Assembly (NCBI GenBank): GCA_002633005.1
Contig: NMRA01000829.1
Location: forward strand, 2,083-66,082
Length of the DNA: 64,000 nucleotides
Direction: 5' to 3'
Source: Phoronis australis
Taxonomy: Eukaryota > Phoronida > Phoronidae
Position numbers and translations under genes: made by a program. Every line of letters begins with the position of its first letter. Within the stretch, counting starts at the first letter, position 1. The notes under the pieces are model-generated. The model was not told the origin of the DNA and did no database searches. It was given only the letters and a program-made list of their open reading frames with translations. Shown piece after piece: positions 24,561 to 36,599 of the stretch.

Positions 24561-27500
24561 TGGTGTCCTTTTTAGTGGCAGTGAAAGGGTCAAAATATGA
24601 GTCAGGAGAAAGTTTCTATGGTCGTATGAAGCGTTTCCGAAGTAAAATGGCTCCAGTGATGTTTACGCAGCCACGCAAAACCTATTGAAAGCTGCACAGT
24701 GCCACCTACAGGTGGGGATGTTGAATTATGGGATAGAATTGTTTTTCTCCTTAACTGAAAGCTAGTGTATTGCTCCTATGGAACCATTGCTTGCGGAAAG
24801 TGGTCGTGAAAAGTTACCTTTCTGAGCGGCACGTCTCGTATACTTCCTTAATGGAAGTGCCCCCCGAGCTTCACTTGGTGAAATTTGTTCATCTCCTGAG
24901 TATTGAGACCCGCTGTCAGTTACTGATTCACTGATTAGTTTCAAAACAGATACCTATAATTACGTGCCTGACACACGACTCGGCGTGCCAGGCGCCCTGA
25001 CCAGATGCCTACACAGTTTCCTCGTTGGCAGCATTTATGAAACCTTTTGTGTTCATTCCTAGTCAGACTTGTTTGAGGTAAGCAGTTGATATAAAACGTG
25101 GATCTTACGCAAAGGAGGCATGCAAGAATATCTAGTGTCATCGTCCTGTGAGCACGTGCGAGGGTCACGTGAAGTTACTTCGAAACAGTTACGCCAAAAT
25201 TGTGTCAAGCTCATGCTCACGATTAGAGTAAAAGACATTTCCAGTTAGTCAGAAATCAATTGACTGTATCAAATGGACAGTCACAAAAAGTCAGTCAATT
25301 GACTTATCGATTTACACCTTTGATAACACGTCATACCATGTCACTACCTCTTTCATGCTAATAAAACATCGATAAAGACTTTTTCTCGTTTAGCTAAATC
25401 ATTCGTGACGATTATCCCTATTCATGAAATGTTGGTTTCGATATGGTTGGAGGCATGTATTGCATTGCAGCAAAGGTACTACATGAGAAGCGGTTTTGCA
25501 AACTGAAACAAGGTCGAGGCTTGAGGCAAATTAAAAAAAAACGAAACAAATGAAGCAGGCGGAGGGGGGCGTGATAAGCATGTGTTTTGACCGTTCTATT
25601 CCCTGCATTAAGTAGCAGCCGGAAGGCATTAACGTCTTCCTGGTAGTACGTGGAAATGAAGATTTCAATCTTCATTTCTCAATTCCCTAAAGATACGCTA
25701 CGAGCGGATTTCACCTTTGAAATAGCATCAAATACTGCAACATCTGTTATATTGCATTTTTCAGTCAACAGATAAGAGCTTCTGAGAGTCATCTCTGCAA
25801 TGTAAGTTGTCCCCGACAGTTAAACTAGGATTTCGGTAATCCACTGTGACTATTCTTCATCCCCGTCTATTCTGCGACCACCCAGAGTATAAGCACAGTC
25901 ATCGGACCCGAACTCTAGACTATGTTCAATTGTCTCATAGCTATTGATTCATCTATAGTGTATTGTACCCATTGATCTACAGAGACAAGACAAGTAATGT
26001 AATAAACGGAATATAAAGCTGGCGTGAGATTCCAAAAGGATAACGTCAGTACACCAACACAGTTCAATGTGTTGCGGGTGATTGGCGTTGAAGTGAAGTG
26101 TTCATTCAGGACAAATACCATTAGACCCGGCTCTCTGAAAGGGACTACGACATCTAGAAAAATCGTCCAGCGTTTTTTTCGTTTTATGCGCTGTAGTTGT
26201 TCAAGTTTGGCGTCTCGGTATAAGGTGTCCCAATATAAAGGGGGTCACTGTTGATCAAAACTAGAAAACATTAATTACTGATTTTAGTTTTTGTCATCAT
26301 ATTTTGAGATGTTGTGGTTAGCAATGGATGTACAAAGCACTAACTATTTACACCTTAATCCAAGTCAACTTTGTGATCTATCGAACACCAATCCGATAAT
26401 TTATCATTTCCTTCCACTGTTCAATCTATAAGTTCACCAGTATAGTCTACTTACTAGTAAGCCCTGAAAATATGGCGGCCTTCTTTCTACAGAGGTAGTT
26501 TGGCTGACAGTGTTTTCCCAGGAATTCAATTTCACACAGTCGGTTGTTATAGCACAAATTGTCCTGTTTCTTTCAAGGACTTCACTGTGTAAGAAGTAAT
26601 AAGGTGTTCACAAATCATTTTTGTCATTCAGCTTCGAAAATAATTCTCAATAAATGGAGCGTCCTTAGCGCCACCTTGTGGCAAGTCATTGGATACGCCG
26701 GTAGATAGGACGGTTTTGACGCCTGGGATTAACTCGCAATGCTCTAGCCAAAGATGTCAGAATCACCTCCCGTTGACGTTTGACCAATAAGATAGTGTGC
26801 TTTGGTCACGTGATATTATGCACGATACAATGTGAGTTGACTCCGACACGACCTAGTTAAATTTATTATATTCATGTTAATATTGACCAATAAGAGACCA
26901 GTTGATACAGCTAAATTTGCGATGAATTTCGGTCTTTTTCATGTGCCGTGCGTCATTGGTTCCCTCAACTGACAGTTGTAATGTTAACAACTTTTGACTC
27001 TGCACAAACTGGCACGTGCTTCCGAACTCGTCAAGTCGCCCTACTGAATCGTCACGAGGTGATCCAAAGGGTATCACTTCCATACAGGCAAAGACTCCTT
27101 GATAACACGCAGGTGGGAGCAAAGATTGCTAATGACCACTATCACTTTCCATTGTCTACTGTGAGTGGAAAATAACTTAAAGCGATGAACATATTTCATG
27201 GATTAAAAGTTTATGCACACTACCTAACTTCAAACTCATCACATTGCAGTGTTTACTCTGTTACAAGACGGGCACGTGGTTATTTAATAAGAGTTGTGTG
27301 TTTCCTCTGCAGATCTGACGGGAAATCGGGTACGAACTACTAAGCAATGTATATAAAATGTGCCTCAAACACCATGATGTTAATTTTTAAGCAGAAAGGC
27401 AGACCAAGCACTAGTGCGCTAGCATGTTGTCTTGGCCTTGATGACTCTCATTTCTGGGCTGATTCTGCAACGGCTGTGACTGACGCCACCAACGACTGAT

Positions 27501-27842
27501 AAAAAGTGTTCTCGCATTTTCCAGTACCACGTACAACTTTTCTTATAAATCTGCCCGTCTGTATGTATGCCTGTATTTCTGTCTGGAATTTTTACATGAG
27601 AATTGCATGATACATTACAAGTACACCTATATTAACACAACCGCGACTGCAGGCATTAATTGGAGATTTTGATAGTAGGCGTTTTTATGTTATTTTCAAT
27701 AACGTCAGTCCTAACCATCAGATGTCACTTGAAGTGAGTCACACAAGGGACAAATGGGGGCTAAAGTGCTTAATGTAGGCAAGTCGCGATGATGGCGAAC
27801 TATTCCATACAGGTAATCCATTGTACTGTTGAACCCTTATAA

Positions 27843-27899
27843 ACACACTCCGTATACGGCGTCGTAAACGGCTGTCGTATACAACTAATCGGAGTGTGT
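27843..27899. repeat. Mini palindromic element, copy 1
   Basis: Arms ACACACTCCG and CGGAGTGTGT are perfect inverted repeats enclosing two copies of CGTATAC. Relatives lie at 31900-31938 (half element, CGTATACTAACGGAGTGTGT) and 42178-42234. Confidence 0.55.
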
Positions 27900-28139
27900 A
27901 GACAGTGCTTCNTGTCTCGATTGTGCTCCTCAAGAAACCCGTTTCCATTAGTGCATCGTTTGAAGAGGTGTAAAACGGGAACAGTGTGATTTGTTGTTAG
28001 AGTACACTGAGAATAAAATGCACCAGCTCAGTCGATTTGAACAAGTCCGTAAACACTAAAAGAGAGTTTGCAGAAGATGGAACTCAGGGATCGAACAAAC
28101 AACCGTGTTTATGTGGACCGTGTTCTTTACGAACATTAG

Positions 28140-28285
28140 GGGAGGACTAAGGAGAAAGAGGGGGTCCTTATAAAGAGAGAGGGTGGAGGGGAAAGGAGGG
28201 AGGGGATGAAAGATGGAGGTAGGGAGAGGGTGAGGGAAGGAGTGAGTGAGGGAGGGGGAGGCAGGGTGGGAAGGAGGGAAACAAA
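28140..28285 (+). repeat. Polypurine tract
   Basis: About 145 bp of almost pure G and A on the plus strand (units like gaggg, ggaggg and agaga), with very few pyrimidines. Such tracts can form triplex or quadruplex structures; the sequence itself shows only the strand bias. It makes a Pro/Ser/Leu-rich minus-strand open frame of no significance. Confidence 0.85.
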
Positions 28286-31200
28286 GAATACAAAAACATG
28301 AAACAGTGTGAGAGTGTGGAGATGGGCTACCAAAACTACGGTTTGTAGACAGGACTAACTTTGTTCGCTCCCATCACGTTGTTGTCCCACGCCTGTTTCC
28401 ATGGAGATGCAGCTGGGCGAACGCGCTCCCACTGGCACTTGAGGTGTGTTTAACGAACAGCTCTTGAGCCTCAACCATCCGACGAATTTGTAAAGTGGAT
28501 GGCCCAGACGACCACAGGAGAAAACAAACTGACGTCGGGGGGGGGGTCTAGCTGCGGGACTGGTTTTTGAACAGTACAACACCACAAGTCCCGAAGCAAC
28601 AACTGGTAGAACGGATAAAGTTTTAATTCAATGACAGTACAAAAACGGCAAACACTAAAACATTTGATAGCCAATCTAGTTTCTCTATTTTTCCCTCAAA
28701 TATTCTACTGGTAGTTCCTTAAATATCTGAACAGTACGGTTCTTAAAATCGTCTGAACAGCTCTCAATAAAAGTTGAAAACTTAGATTTATTGCAAACAT
28801 TTGTCTGGTCACCACGCCACCTGTAGTCACATCATGTGACCTAGTAAATACAAGTCTGAAAAGGTTTCTGCTCCAGTTGGGACTTTCTGTTAACCGTGCA
28901 GATTTAAGTATTTAAGGTATATATTATACAACCTATTTCTTTTTATCAATTACGTGCTTAAAGTTGATGGACCCGAGTTTGGCGATTTTTGTATGTAATT
29001 CATCAAAGCAAAGAATGGCCTTTGATCTGGATACAAAAATCTCCTGAGCAGCACGTGCTTGCATTCTTTCACAATGATAGTGTAATCTTGGAATTTTTTA
29101 AACAATGCCAGTCACAGACCAATGACCTCAACTTATGAACTCCGCTGAGCGCATGCTCATTTGTTTATTTATCGCCTTTCGACAGTCATCATTGACCACC
29201 GATGACAATGCTGCATGTGACACGGCTAAAGGTCTTGGAAACTTGGAGGCATCACAAAAGTGGGACTGAGTGTCCTCAGGAAAGAGTCGAGAGACAAAAC
29301 GTTGTGAGCCAAAGCACACCGCGAAAGTCGCACGCCGAAACATGGAATGTTCTGCGGTAAAAGCTGGGCGTGAAATGAACAGCGAATCTGGCAAGACTTT
29401 ATTGGATCAGCAGGTTCACTAATTAAAAACAATGAATTATCATTAATAATAGCAAAACAAGGACTCAGCAATTTTAAGTACATGCGCCAAGCTGTAGTTT
29501 CAGGTACTACTGAAATGCATTCAGACTCGACCTAAAGTGCTCGTTATTAACGTTACTCAAATTCCTGCAATGTAAACATATATCTCCCTCTGACTAGAAC
29601 TTCAAGTCACTGCGCCTACTCCATTTCCAATATCACTAATTCCGCCCATGTGTCATTCAACATGAAAATCCAAAGATTCTGAATACGAATTTTGAGCTCA
29701 TAGATTTTAAGGCACATCGCACGTTTGGTATTTCTAAATGATGGTGAGCGAGCAGGAGAACCTTTTTCTTACCTGCAACGCGTTGTGTTTCTGATAATCT
29801 GGATTGAGTTCCATAAAACAAAAATTATTCAGTGGACACATTTAATACTTAAATGACGTCAAGCAAATTAAGGATGACGTTTTTTAAAACGTCTAAATAT
29901 AATTACACTCAGTTCAGTAGCTATGGATTTGTTAATTGTTACCCTTCCCGATCCCGTCCCTGGGAGCATACAATGGATTCAACCGTTGTCGGCGTACACC
30001 GACTAATCCAAACACACAATTTTCGTAAAAGTTTCCCCGTGGTTATCTGATTAGGGAAATCCCCTGGATCTGCGAAATTATTGGAAAAGTGCTGCGATTG
30101 TGCATTTCAGTTCCTGTTTCCGGGACTAAATCCCGTCACAAACAGTGCCAAACACGCCATCACTAAACCTCTGTTATAGTCGCTTACACAACTTCATTCG
30201 TCTCACACACTTCATTTTGGGAAACCACACAAATGATAAAAAATTAGAACTTTGGCTAGAAATTAGGCTCACGGGTATACATCAGAACACTCGAAAGTTT
30301 GCGCAATAGCCTTATAAGCTTATTGGCTTAACTGAAATTGGCGTATAGACTAGTGGACCTGATATTCCACAATTTACCGGTGGGACCAACATAGAGTGAA
30401 TGGCGAAATCGGTTACAAGCCAATAAACCTCCGGCGACTGTGTGAGTACCCATACATGGAACCACGTAATTCGAAAAGACTGGATCACCTGTGTAGTTAA
30501 CGGATTGCGTGATTGCAAATCTACAGTTTTAGTGCGATCTTTCGTATACGACTGCTTCGAGACGACGGCCGCAGGAAGCCAATAATATATGGGCGTCAGG
30601 GCGAAACTGAGGAAACCGACATAAAGGCGGATAACAGTACCGGCGACAGTGGGCAGCCGAGAGAAGGAAGATACAGCAGCAAAACAAGTAGAGGGGAAAA
30701 ACTTCTAGAGAATACTTGTCAATTACAAGTGCTTTGGGGGCCTTGGCCAAGACATTTTTGCAAAAGGGTACCAATTCTTGCTGTATTGTTCGCCTCAATA
30801 TCCTTGGAAACGTGTTCTCAATAGAAAACTCCGTGAAAATTTGTTATGCACAGAATTTAGGATCAAATCGATTCAGATTTAAAATTCAGGAAGACACTGT
30901 AATTGTACAGAGACCCCGCGCTTGCAAGAACCAATTGACTCTATCCATAGCCATCATTTTCCGTTTTTTATTTGTATCCTTTCTCCTAAAGGGGGCGTGC
31001 ACGGAGATGTTTTTGTGAAATCGTGCAACCTTTTATGTTCAAGAGGCATGGAACGCGAAAACTCGTAAAAATACAATTGAAACAGATGGTATCGAATCTA
31101 ATTCTTGGAGATTCAAACAGGAGAGTTATTCACTTTGAATATTGCAAGAATTTTTACAAAACATCGTCAGATTCACTATTTTAAAACACACAAATTATAA

Positions 31201-31899
31201 ACTCTTTCATCCCAATACAGTTTGAAGTTCTTCTCTACTAATGATATATATCCACGTATGCGCTCAATGTAGTCGGACTGGTGGTTGACAGATGGTTTTC
31301 TTAATTTTTAATTTGAAACTGAAGAAAAATGCTTTAACATCAACAAAAATTCAAAATCTTCACGAACAAACAATAAAAGTAGCTAGTGAGCAGGTTGAAT
31401 TGTGTTTCAGTTAGTCTACTTACGCGTTCCAGGCTTCACTAAAGGAAAGTCGCCTGTTGGAAGTTCACCAGGTGACTGAATTAACCGTCATTCTTGTCTG
31501 ACCAGTGTTTCTAATAATATAGCCTACATCTTTAAGGCGGGGGTATTCTCTTAGAGGGTGGCCAGGGCAAATTGCCCGGTGTGGCTTTGGTCTTTGTGTA
31601 GCCATATGACGGCCCAACATGTTAAGGTTTGCAGATTTACATGTTACTGTATCTTCTAAAATCGACTCGTGTCAACGCCCAAACAGCAATATGCGCTAAA
31701 TGATTTTTGCCATTCTCGTACACCACTCGGTGAATTTTGACTTAAGTTGATGAAATTCGGTCAGAACTTCATCATTTGTCCCTAGTATTTTAAAAATGGC
31801 TTTTTGGCAGCTCCTGAAGCCCCCGGCCACGAGCATCCAGAACAGCAACCTTTCAAACTGTACTTTCGAACATGACAGCGGTCCGACTTTCCGAATGGC

Positions 31900-31938
31900 C
31901 GTATGCGACAGTATAGTCGTATACTAACGGAGTGTGTA
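31900..31938. repeat. Mini palindromic element, partial copy 2
   Basis: Contains GTCGTATACTAACGGAGTGT, matching the right half of the element at 27843-27899 with a few differences. Confidence 0.45.
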
Positions 31939-32329
31939 GGAATGCAGGAGTTGACTGAACCTGTCTTCAGTTATCAATAAGTGAGTAAAATGGTAATTAT
32001 AATTCACTGATATTAATGTCGATGATAAGCTGATAAACACGAGTTGTAGATCCGACACTACTTTTCAATGACTTGTGAGACACAACGGAAGTTTACCACT
32101 AATTGTCAAATATTTGTTTGGCATGGGTTTGTTATCTATGGGAGGTTGCAGTAATGGTTATGTTCGAAAATTTATTGCGTTGCCTGGGGGCAAATGCCCT
32201 CGGCAGATCTCCATAAGGTCCAATGTTACTAACCAATATTCATGAGGTTGCAGGGATTAGTCAACGACGAGCACGCGCTCACGTGCGCTCAAAACTCGTT
32301 TCCAGAGCCCAGTGATTAATCATACACTG

Positions 32330-32339
32330 CGTTCTAATA
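32330..32339. repeat. Left target-site duplication of the Mutator-like element
   Basis: CGTTCTAATA, repeated exactly at 32905-32914 on the other side of the element. One more base (G) matches beyond it on both sides if the outermost element base is counted as shared. Confidence 0.85.
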
Positions 32340-32904
32340 CTCGCTGGTTCCCTGCGTGCCGCTAGGTGGGGCGGTAGCCGCGCCAGCACGCAGGTATCAC
32401 TTAATTTTCCTCGGTAAATTTTTTTACACCGGCGTTTCTGATTGGCTAGTCGAATTCTCAACAGGCAGCGCTTTACGCAAATAACTGGCATGACTGATGG
32501 ACTGAAGTGTAAATGTGGTCTGTTGTTCAGACAAATCGGTGCTTAAAATTTATGTTCAGGAACCTAGAAATTGTGATTGCGCCTTTGCGGAATGCATCTT
32601 TCTACTGTCGATGACTTTTGTTTACGATAGTGTCCTGTATTCATACAGTATGAATAACACACCGATTAAATCGGCCAGATATGTGCTTCAAGCACGCGGC
32701 TATTAAACATCACTGCAGAAACGAAATAGTTCAGTGCTGCGACGCCACTTGCATGACAAGGCTAAAAATCGTTCAGTCAGCCATTTTTTACGGTGTTGTA
32801 AAGCTAACCAATGACTGCCGAGATTACATCGACCAATGCTAAAGCGCGTGCCATTGCGTGATACCTGCGTGCTGGCTGGGCTGAGCACGCAGGGAACCAG
32901 CGAG
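32340..32904. mobile_element. Mutator-like non-autonomous transposon with 10-bp target duplication
   Basis: Both ends read CTCGCTGGTTCCCTGCGTGC going inward (20/20 identity between the left end and the reverse-complemented right end). Inside, a second block CCAGCACGCAGGTATCAC is also identical on both sides, separated from the first by 23 nt on the left and 9 nt on the right. The 10-bp direct repeat CGTTCTAATA flanks the element at 32330-32339 and 32905-32914. Each terminus is itself self-complementary (CCTGCGTGC / GCACGCAGG). The 565-bp body encodes no transposase. A 9-10 bp duplication is typical of Mutator-like elements, so that is the best class. Confidence 0.88.
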
Positions 32905-33228
32905 CGTTCTAATAAAGCGTTCTTGTGAACTAATTTCCAATCGCTTCCGTCCAGATGCGTGCCATGCGGCAAGATTGCGCGAGATTCCCGGAGTGTTGAG
33001 AATGTCTACATGCTATTAGCTCAATATTTGGGTGTCGATGATTCGCACAACACTATCAGACAGATTAGCGAAATATAAACCAAAGATGATTTCCACGATA
33101 ACACGATCCATGTGTTTATATCTGCCACCAACGTTTGACCATACACCACTTTTGAGTAATTAATACAAACCACAGCAGTCTTGGATCGTGAAATGATTGG
33201 TGAAGAAGCCTTTTCGCGCCATATTGCA

Positions 33229-33312
33229 TCACCGCGAGAACGCAGAATTGAGGGCGGCGGTGTATTCAATAGGGGACACGGATAGAACACCGTTTTACGA
33301 TTCTCGCGGTGA
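33229..33312. repeat. Hairpin with 12-bp perfect arms
   Basis: TCACCGCGAGAA at 33229-33240 and its exact reverse complement at 33301-33312 enclose 60 bp. It may be a very short transposon remnant; no duplication of flanks is seen. Confidence 0.6.
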
Positions 33313-33912
33313 GGTGAACGAAAGTCACATGCATTAATGGCACACCGGTGCTCAGAGTGATTTCAGAACATACTGTAACTATCAAATTCACGCGTGTTAC
33401 CGTTTTAACATTACAGGTTTTACAGTTCGGACCATCTACGGAGAGAAAAGGACAAGAGTCCTCACGGATTATTCATGATTTTAAAAAACATATGGTCATG
33501 GCGTGTGCATTTATCGCCAATTAGCGTGGGTTAATTAAGGAAAGGTTTTGCAGAGCAAGGCTCGTGTTGATGTTGAAATGACATGTACGCATGAGCTTAA
33601 ACATTCTATATCTCATAAAGCGTGTTCATTCTCTTTATTTTGACACACCGTACACAAATAGAGTGTCCAAAAATTGGTCAGCAGGCTAAAATTTCGAAAG
33701 TTTCGACTTGCATTCGGATGCACCCACTCCTCGACATCTCGAGTGGTGGGTCTCGTGACTGATGATGCAGCGTGATTCACACTTGTACCTCATACTTTTA
33801 TACATCTACCATTCTAGACAATTAAATTGCATTAGTTCTTTTTGCGTTTTTATTTTTATTTCACCTTAATGAAAACAAAAACGCAAAACTAGGTTTTGAA
33901 AAAACAAACCGT

Positions 33913-34352
33913 CACTGGCGTAGCCAGAACTTATCAATAGGTGGAGCCAAATTTGGGAATCAATTATTTCTCAATTTGTATTTTTGTTACTTAGATGATT
34001 GCACTCATTCATAATTAGTTTTAAGTTTGGTATATATTATTTATCTCCGAAATAAGTGAGCGTGATCGTCGTTCGATCTGACTGCGCAAGCGAATTTTTT
34101 CGTGAACGGTATGGAAACTGAGGAATACGAAGCCAATGGAGACTGACGAGATGACCTTACTTTACTTGTTCAGCAAGCCACCTAAACTCTACAGCTTTAT
34201 CTGCTGACTCGGGCGCTCACGTGCGTACTTTGAGTAATACTTGTTTGGTGAAGAATATTCAAGTTACCCAAGCTTACGCGCGCGCTGAAAATACATTTTC
34301 AACTGAGTAGATGGCGCCATGCCCCGTGTGCCCCACCGTGGCTACGCCACTG
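33913..34352. mobile_element. hAT-like non-autonomous element, degenerate
   Basis: The left end CACTGGCGTAGCCAG and the right end, reverse-complemented, CAGTGGCGTAGCCACGG, agree at 13 of 15 positions. CAGTGGCGTAGCCA-type ends are common in animal hAT-like elements. The flanking 8 bp do not match, so the target duplication has decayed or the ends belong to different copies. No transposase is seen inside. Confidence 0.5.
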
Positions 34353-35585
34353 CAGAAAGGGCGCATTTTTGCCCTTGTCATTGACAGCGAACGACGGCTT
34401 TGATGTTTTAATGTTATTGTCGAGAAAAAGGATCGGAAGACAGGGTCAGGGATATCTATTGCTACAAGTATTCCCTTGTTTGCATACGTATGTTGTTTCA
34501 GCTTGTCATTCCTCGTACACCAACAAGTTATTTGCACACCTATGACCCGGTGTTGTTAAGCATTTGTAGGTTGCATGCCTCTTCAATTGTTTTATACCCA
34601 AACACAGACACAATGCACATACCAGATAGACTGTACATGATCTGAATGCCTCTACTATCGATATCCGTGCCAAGAATTAACGAGTCCAGGTACGCTGCAA
34701 CTTTCAATTAAATCAATGGGATTTCAGTTCATTGCCTTGGCTTTCCAGGCCTAAGCCACATTTTTTTTTGCATTTGCAAGCGACTAGCGGATACAACTGG
34801 GACTTAGAAAAAAGCCTTTGTGGACTGGAAACAGTAATGATTGCATTTAATCTTTCACGGTATAGCCAATTTAAACTAACATGAGGCGACGAGCGAGCGA
34901 TAAAGCATGTAAAATCGTAGCTTAAATTTTTTGTTGAATTCTGGCTATAGTTATGGTGGCTTGCTTTCAATGTAGAAACTGGTGTACGCAAAAGTTTCCC
35001 GTGTAGCTTATTGTTGTCTGTAAATATGTTGATTTCCCCGAGGATTTATGAATGCGATTTAATGGACAGAGAACACGCGTTTATCCAGTCTTGATCAGCT
35101 GATGGCCTAACATGCATAGGGCTAATCTATACTGTATATGATATGCAACCGTTGTTTGTCCACAAAACACAGAATGCATACGTTTAGAGCAATCAAAGAT
35201 TTGAGAATTGCTTAGGTAAAAATCGTCACTTGTTTAGTTTAGAACGGACTATTTCGCCGCAAATTAACTGGACATGCAAGTATTTTCGTGAGTTTAGGAG
35301 AAAGCGTTACACAGAGTGAATTGTTTATGCATGCGAGTAATTGTGTGAGGGTAAGACAGCTGTATTAAATTTTTTGACAACTTCATCGACTAACCTGAAT
35401 TATTCGTCCAAGAGTTAGTCTATCCTTGCTTCAGAAAGAAATACACTACTTGAATAGTTTTCAGTACCAAACGAACGTTTTCAATTGCCAATAACTCAGA
35501 GGATATGAAACGTCAATTGCTAACCGGAAAGTTCGCAACAGGTGAGAAAGGAATTTTACGGCGCAAAAAAAAACAATTACTTTAC

Positions 35586-36325
35586 CTGTCGTTGCCACTC
35601 TCGTCTTTGTACGAACTTCGATATAATCCCCTTAGATCAGCTCGCAGGAAACCAATAAATTGGCCAAATCTGATGGTGTAGTTGACTCCAGCTTCCAACA
35701 TCCCTTTCAAATTTATTACGTAGAATTGCCTTTTCTTATACTCTTGTTGGTTGAAAATTTCAACCCGGCCATTTTTCGCACTAAAAATGTCTACTGCGTT
35801 TTTATCGATACTCAGTTTGTAAACATGAATTACTACGTGTGGTGTAGATTCTGATACGTGTACATTGATATCCACCGAGCCTGCAAATGTAAAATTATCT
35901 GTGTCCACCTTCAAAGTCAAGTTATAAAAATATGGAACTATGTTTTTGGGAAGTCTTATACCACTCCAGGGTAGTGAGGGGTCTTCCGTACTGGGTGATT
36001 CGACAGTTTCATATGGGTTGACTGTTTCGCTGACTGCAACTTCAGTTGCGTTGCAATTTGATGTTTTTCCAACGAATCTTGCTATAAGCCCCACACATGC
36101 CACAAGTAAAATAACTGTGACGACAACAAAGATGCACACACATTTTGATATAACTATCTTCCCTTTCGCTGAATTGATGGACTTCGAAGATCGATAACTG
36201 ACGACGTCGTCCACATCAGAAATTCCATTTTCTTTCAACTGTTTCACAAAAGTTTCGTTTTCATACCGGCTCTGACAGCCGTTCCCTCCGTTCACATCGA
36301 AGCACGTCTCTTCGTTTGCGGTCAT
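35586..36325 (-). CDS. M1 aminopeptidase exon 1: tail, membrane anchor, start of ectodomain
   Basis: This exon encodes residues 1-246 plus two bases of codon 247. The first in-frame ATG follows a GTG 13 codons upstream that I do not regard as the start. Residues 57-83 form a hydrophobic stretch (VCIFVVVTVILLVACVGL inside it) flanked by Lys, as expected for a type II signal anchor. After a Ser/Thr/Pro-rich stalk, the ectodomain opens with LPWSGIRLPKNIVPYFYNLT, which matches the family pattern RLP..i.P..Y.l.l. Several N-glycosylation sequons (NAT, NLT, NFT, NYT) are visible. The exon ends near GLYRSSY, a conserved M1 landmark, at the donor CAG|GTAAAG. It is the longest coding exon in the window. 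Confidence 0.93.
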
Positions 36326-36540
36326 TTTTCGAGATAAAGACCAGGGAATACTGTATCCCGACACAAGAAATATTCTTCACACAGTCACGAAGTTAGAATA
36401 AGGACTGCCTAAGATAGTGTGGTCTCTGTCCACATAATAGTAACCATCACATAGTTTAGTCTTTGTCCATGACAGCTTACATTCACAAATGTACCCGTAG
36501 GAATAACTCTTTTCATATGACAACTATTGGCTTGTATGGG

Positions 36541-36547
36541 ATATATA
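36541..36547 (-). promoter_or_regulatory. Possible TATA box of the aminopeptidase gene
   Basis: The minus strand reads gcgTATATATccc about 216 bp upstream of the start ATG at 36325. Position and sequence are compatible with a TATA element, but no transcription start can be seen and AT-rich DNA gives such matches by chance. Confidence 0.25.
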
Positions 36548-36599
36548 CGCGACGGCCCAGAACAAAAGTCATATTAAGATCTCAAATCCTTGCATGCTC

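Larger units (their letters stand above)
20350..35585 (-). other. Aminopeptidase intron 1 (15.2 kb)
   Basis: This intron has GTAAAG at the donor and ttttcag at the acceptor. It holds no coding exon that I can support. It contains dispersed-repeat copy B (24325-24560), a mini palindrome (27843-27899), a polypurine tract (28140-28285), the Mutator-like element (32340-32904), a hairpin (33229-33312) and a TIR element (33913-34352). Single ambiguous bases sit at 24310 and 27912. I see nothing recognisable in the rest. Confidence 0.85.
11196..36325 (-). other. M1 zinc aminopeptidase gene, seven exons, 3' part missing
   Basis: The gene is assembled from seven exons whose conceptual translations follow each other in the order of the M1 (gluzincin) aminopeptidase fold. 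The joined coding length is 1542 nt, or 514 codons, with no frame break. Family members remove N-terminal amino acids from peptides at the cell surface, using one zinc ion. The start is the ATG at 36325: an in-frame TGA lies upstream, and the base at -3 is A. The encoded protein has a 56-residue cytoplasmic tail, a membrane anchor at about 57-83, a linker, the N-terminal beta domain, GAMEN at 390-394, HEIAH at 426-430, Glu449 as third zinc ligand and Tyr512 as likely transition-state Tyr. Known family members are about 900-1000 residues, so close to half is absent here. The single anchor and GAMENWG favour the APN/ENPEP/TRHDE group over cytosolic forms, but the substrate cannot be assigned. 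Confidence 0.93.

Noticed and set aside
36362-36364. GTG upstream of the aminopeptidase as start codon
   Set aside because: Animals rarely start at GTG, and an ATG with A at -3 follows 13 codons later, after an in-frame stop upstream of the GTG.
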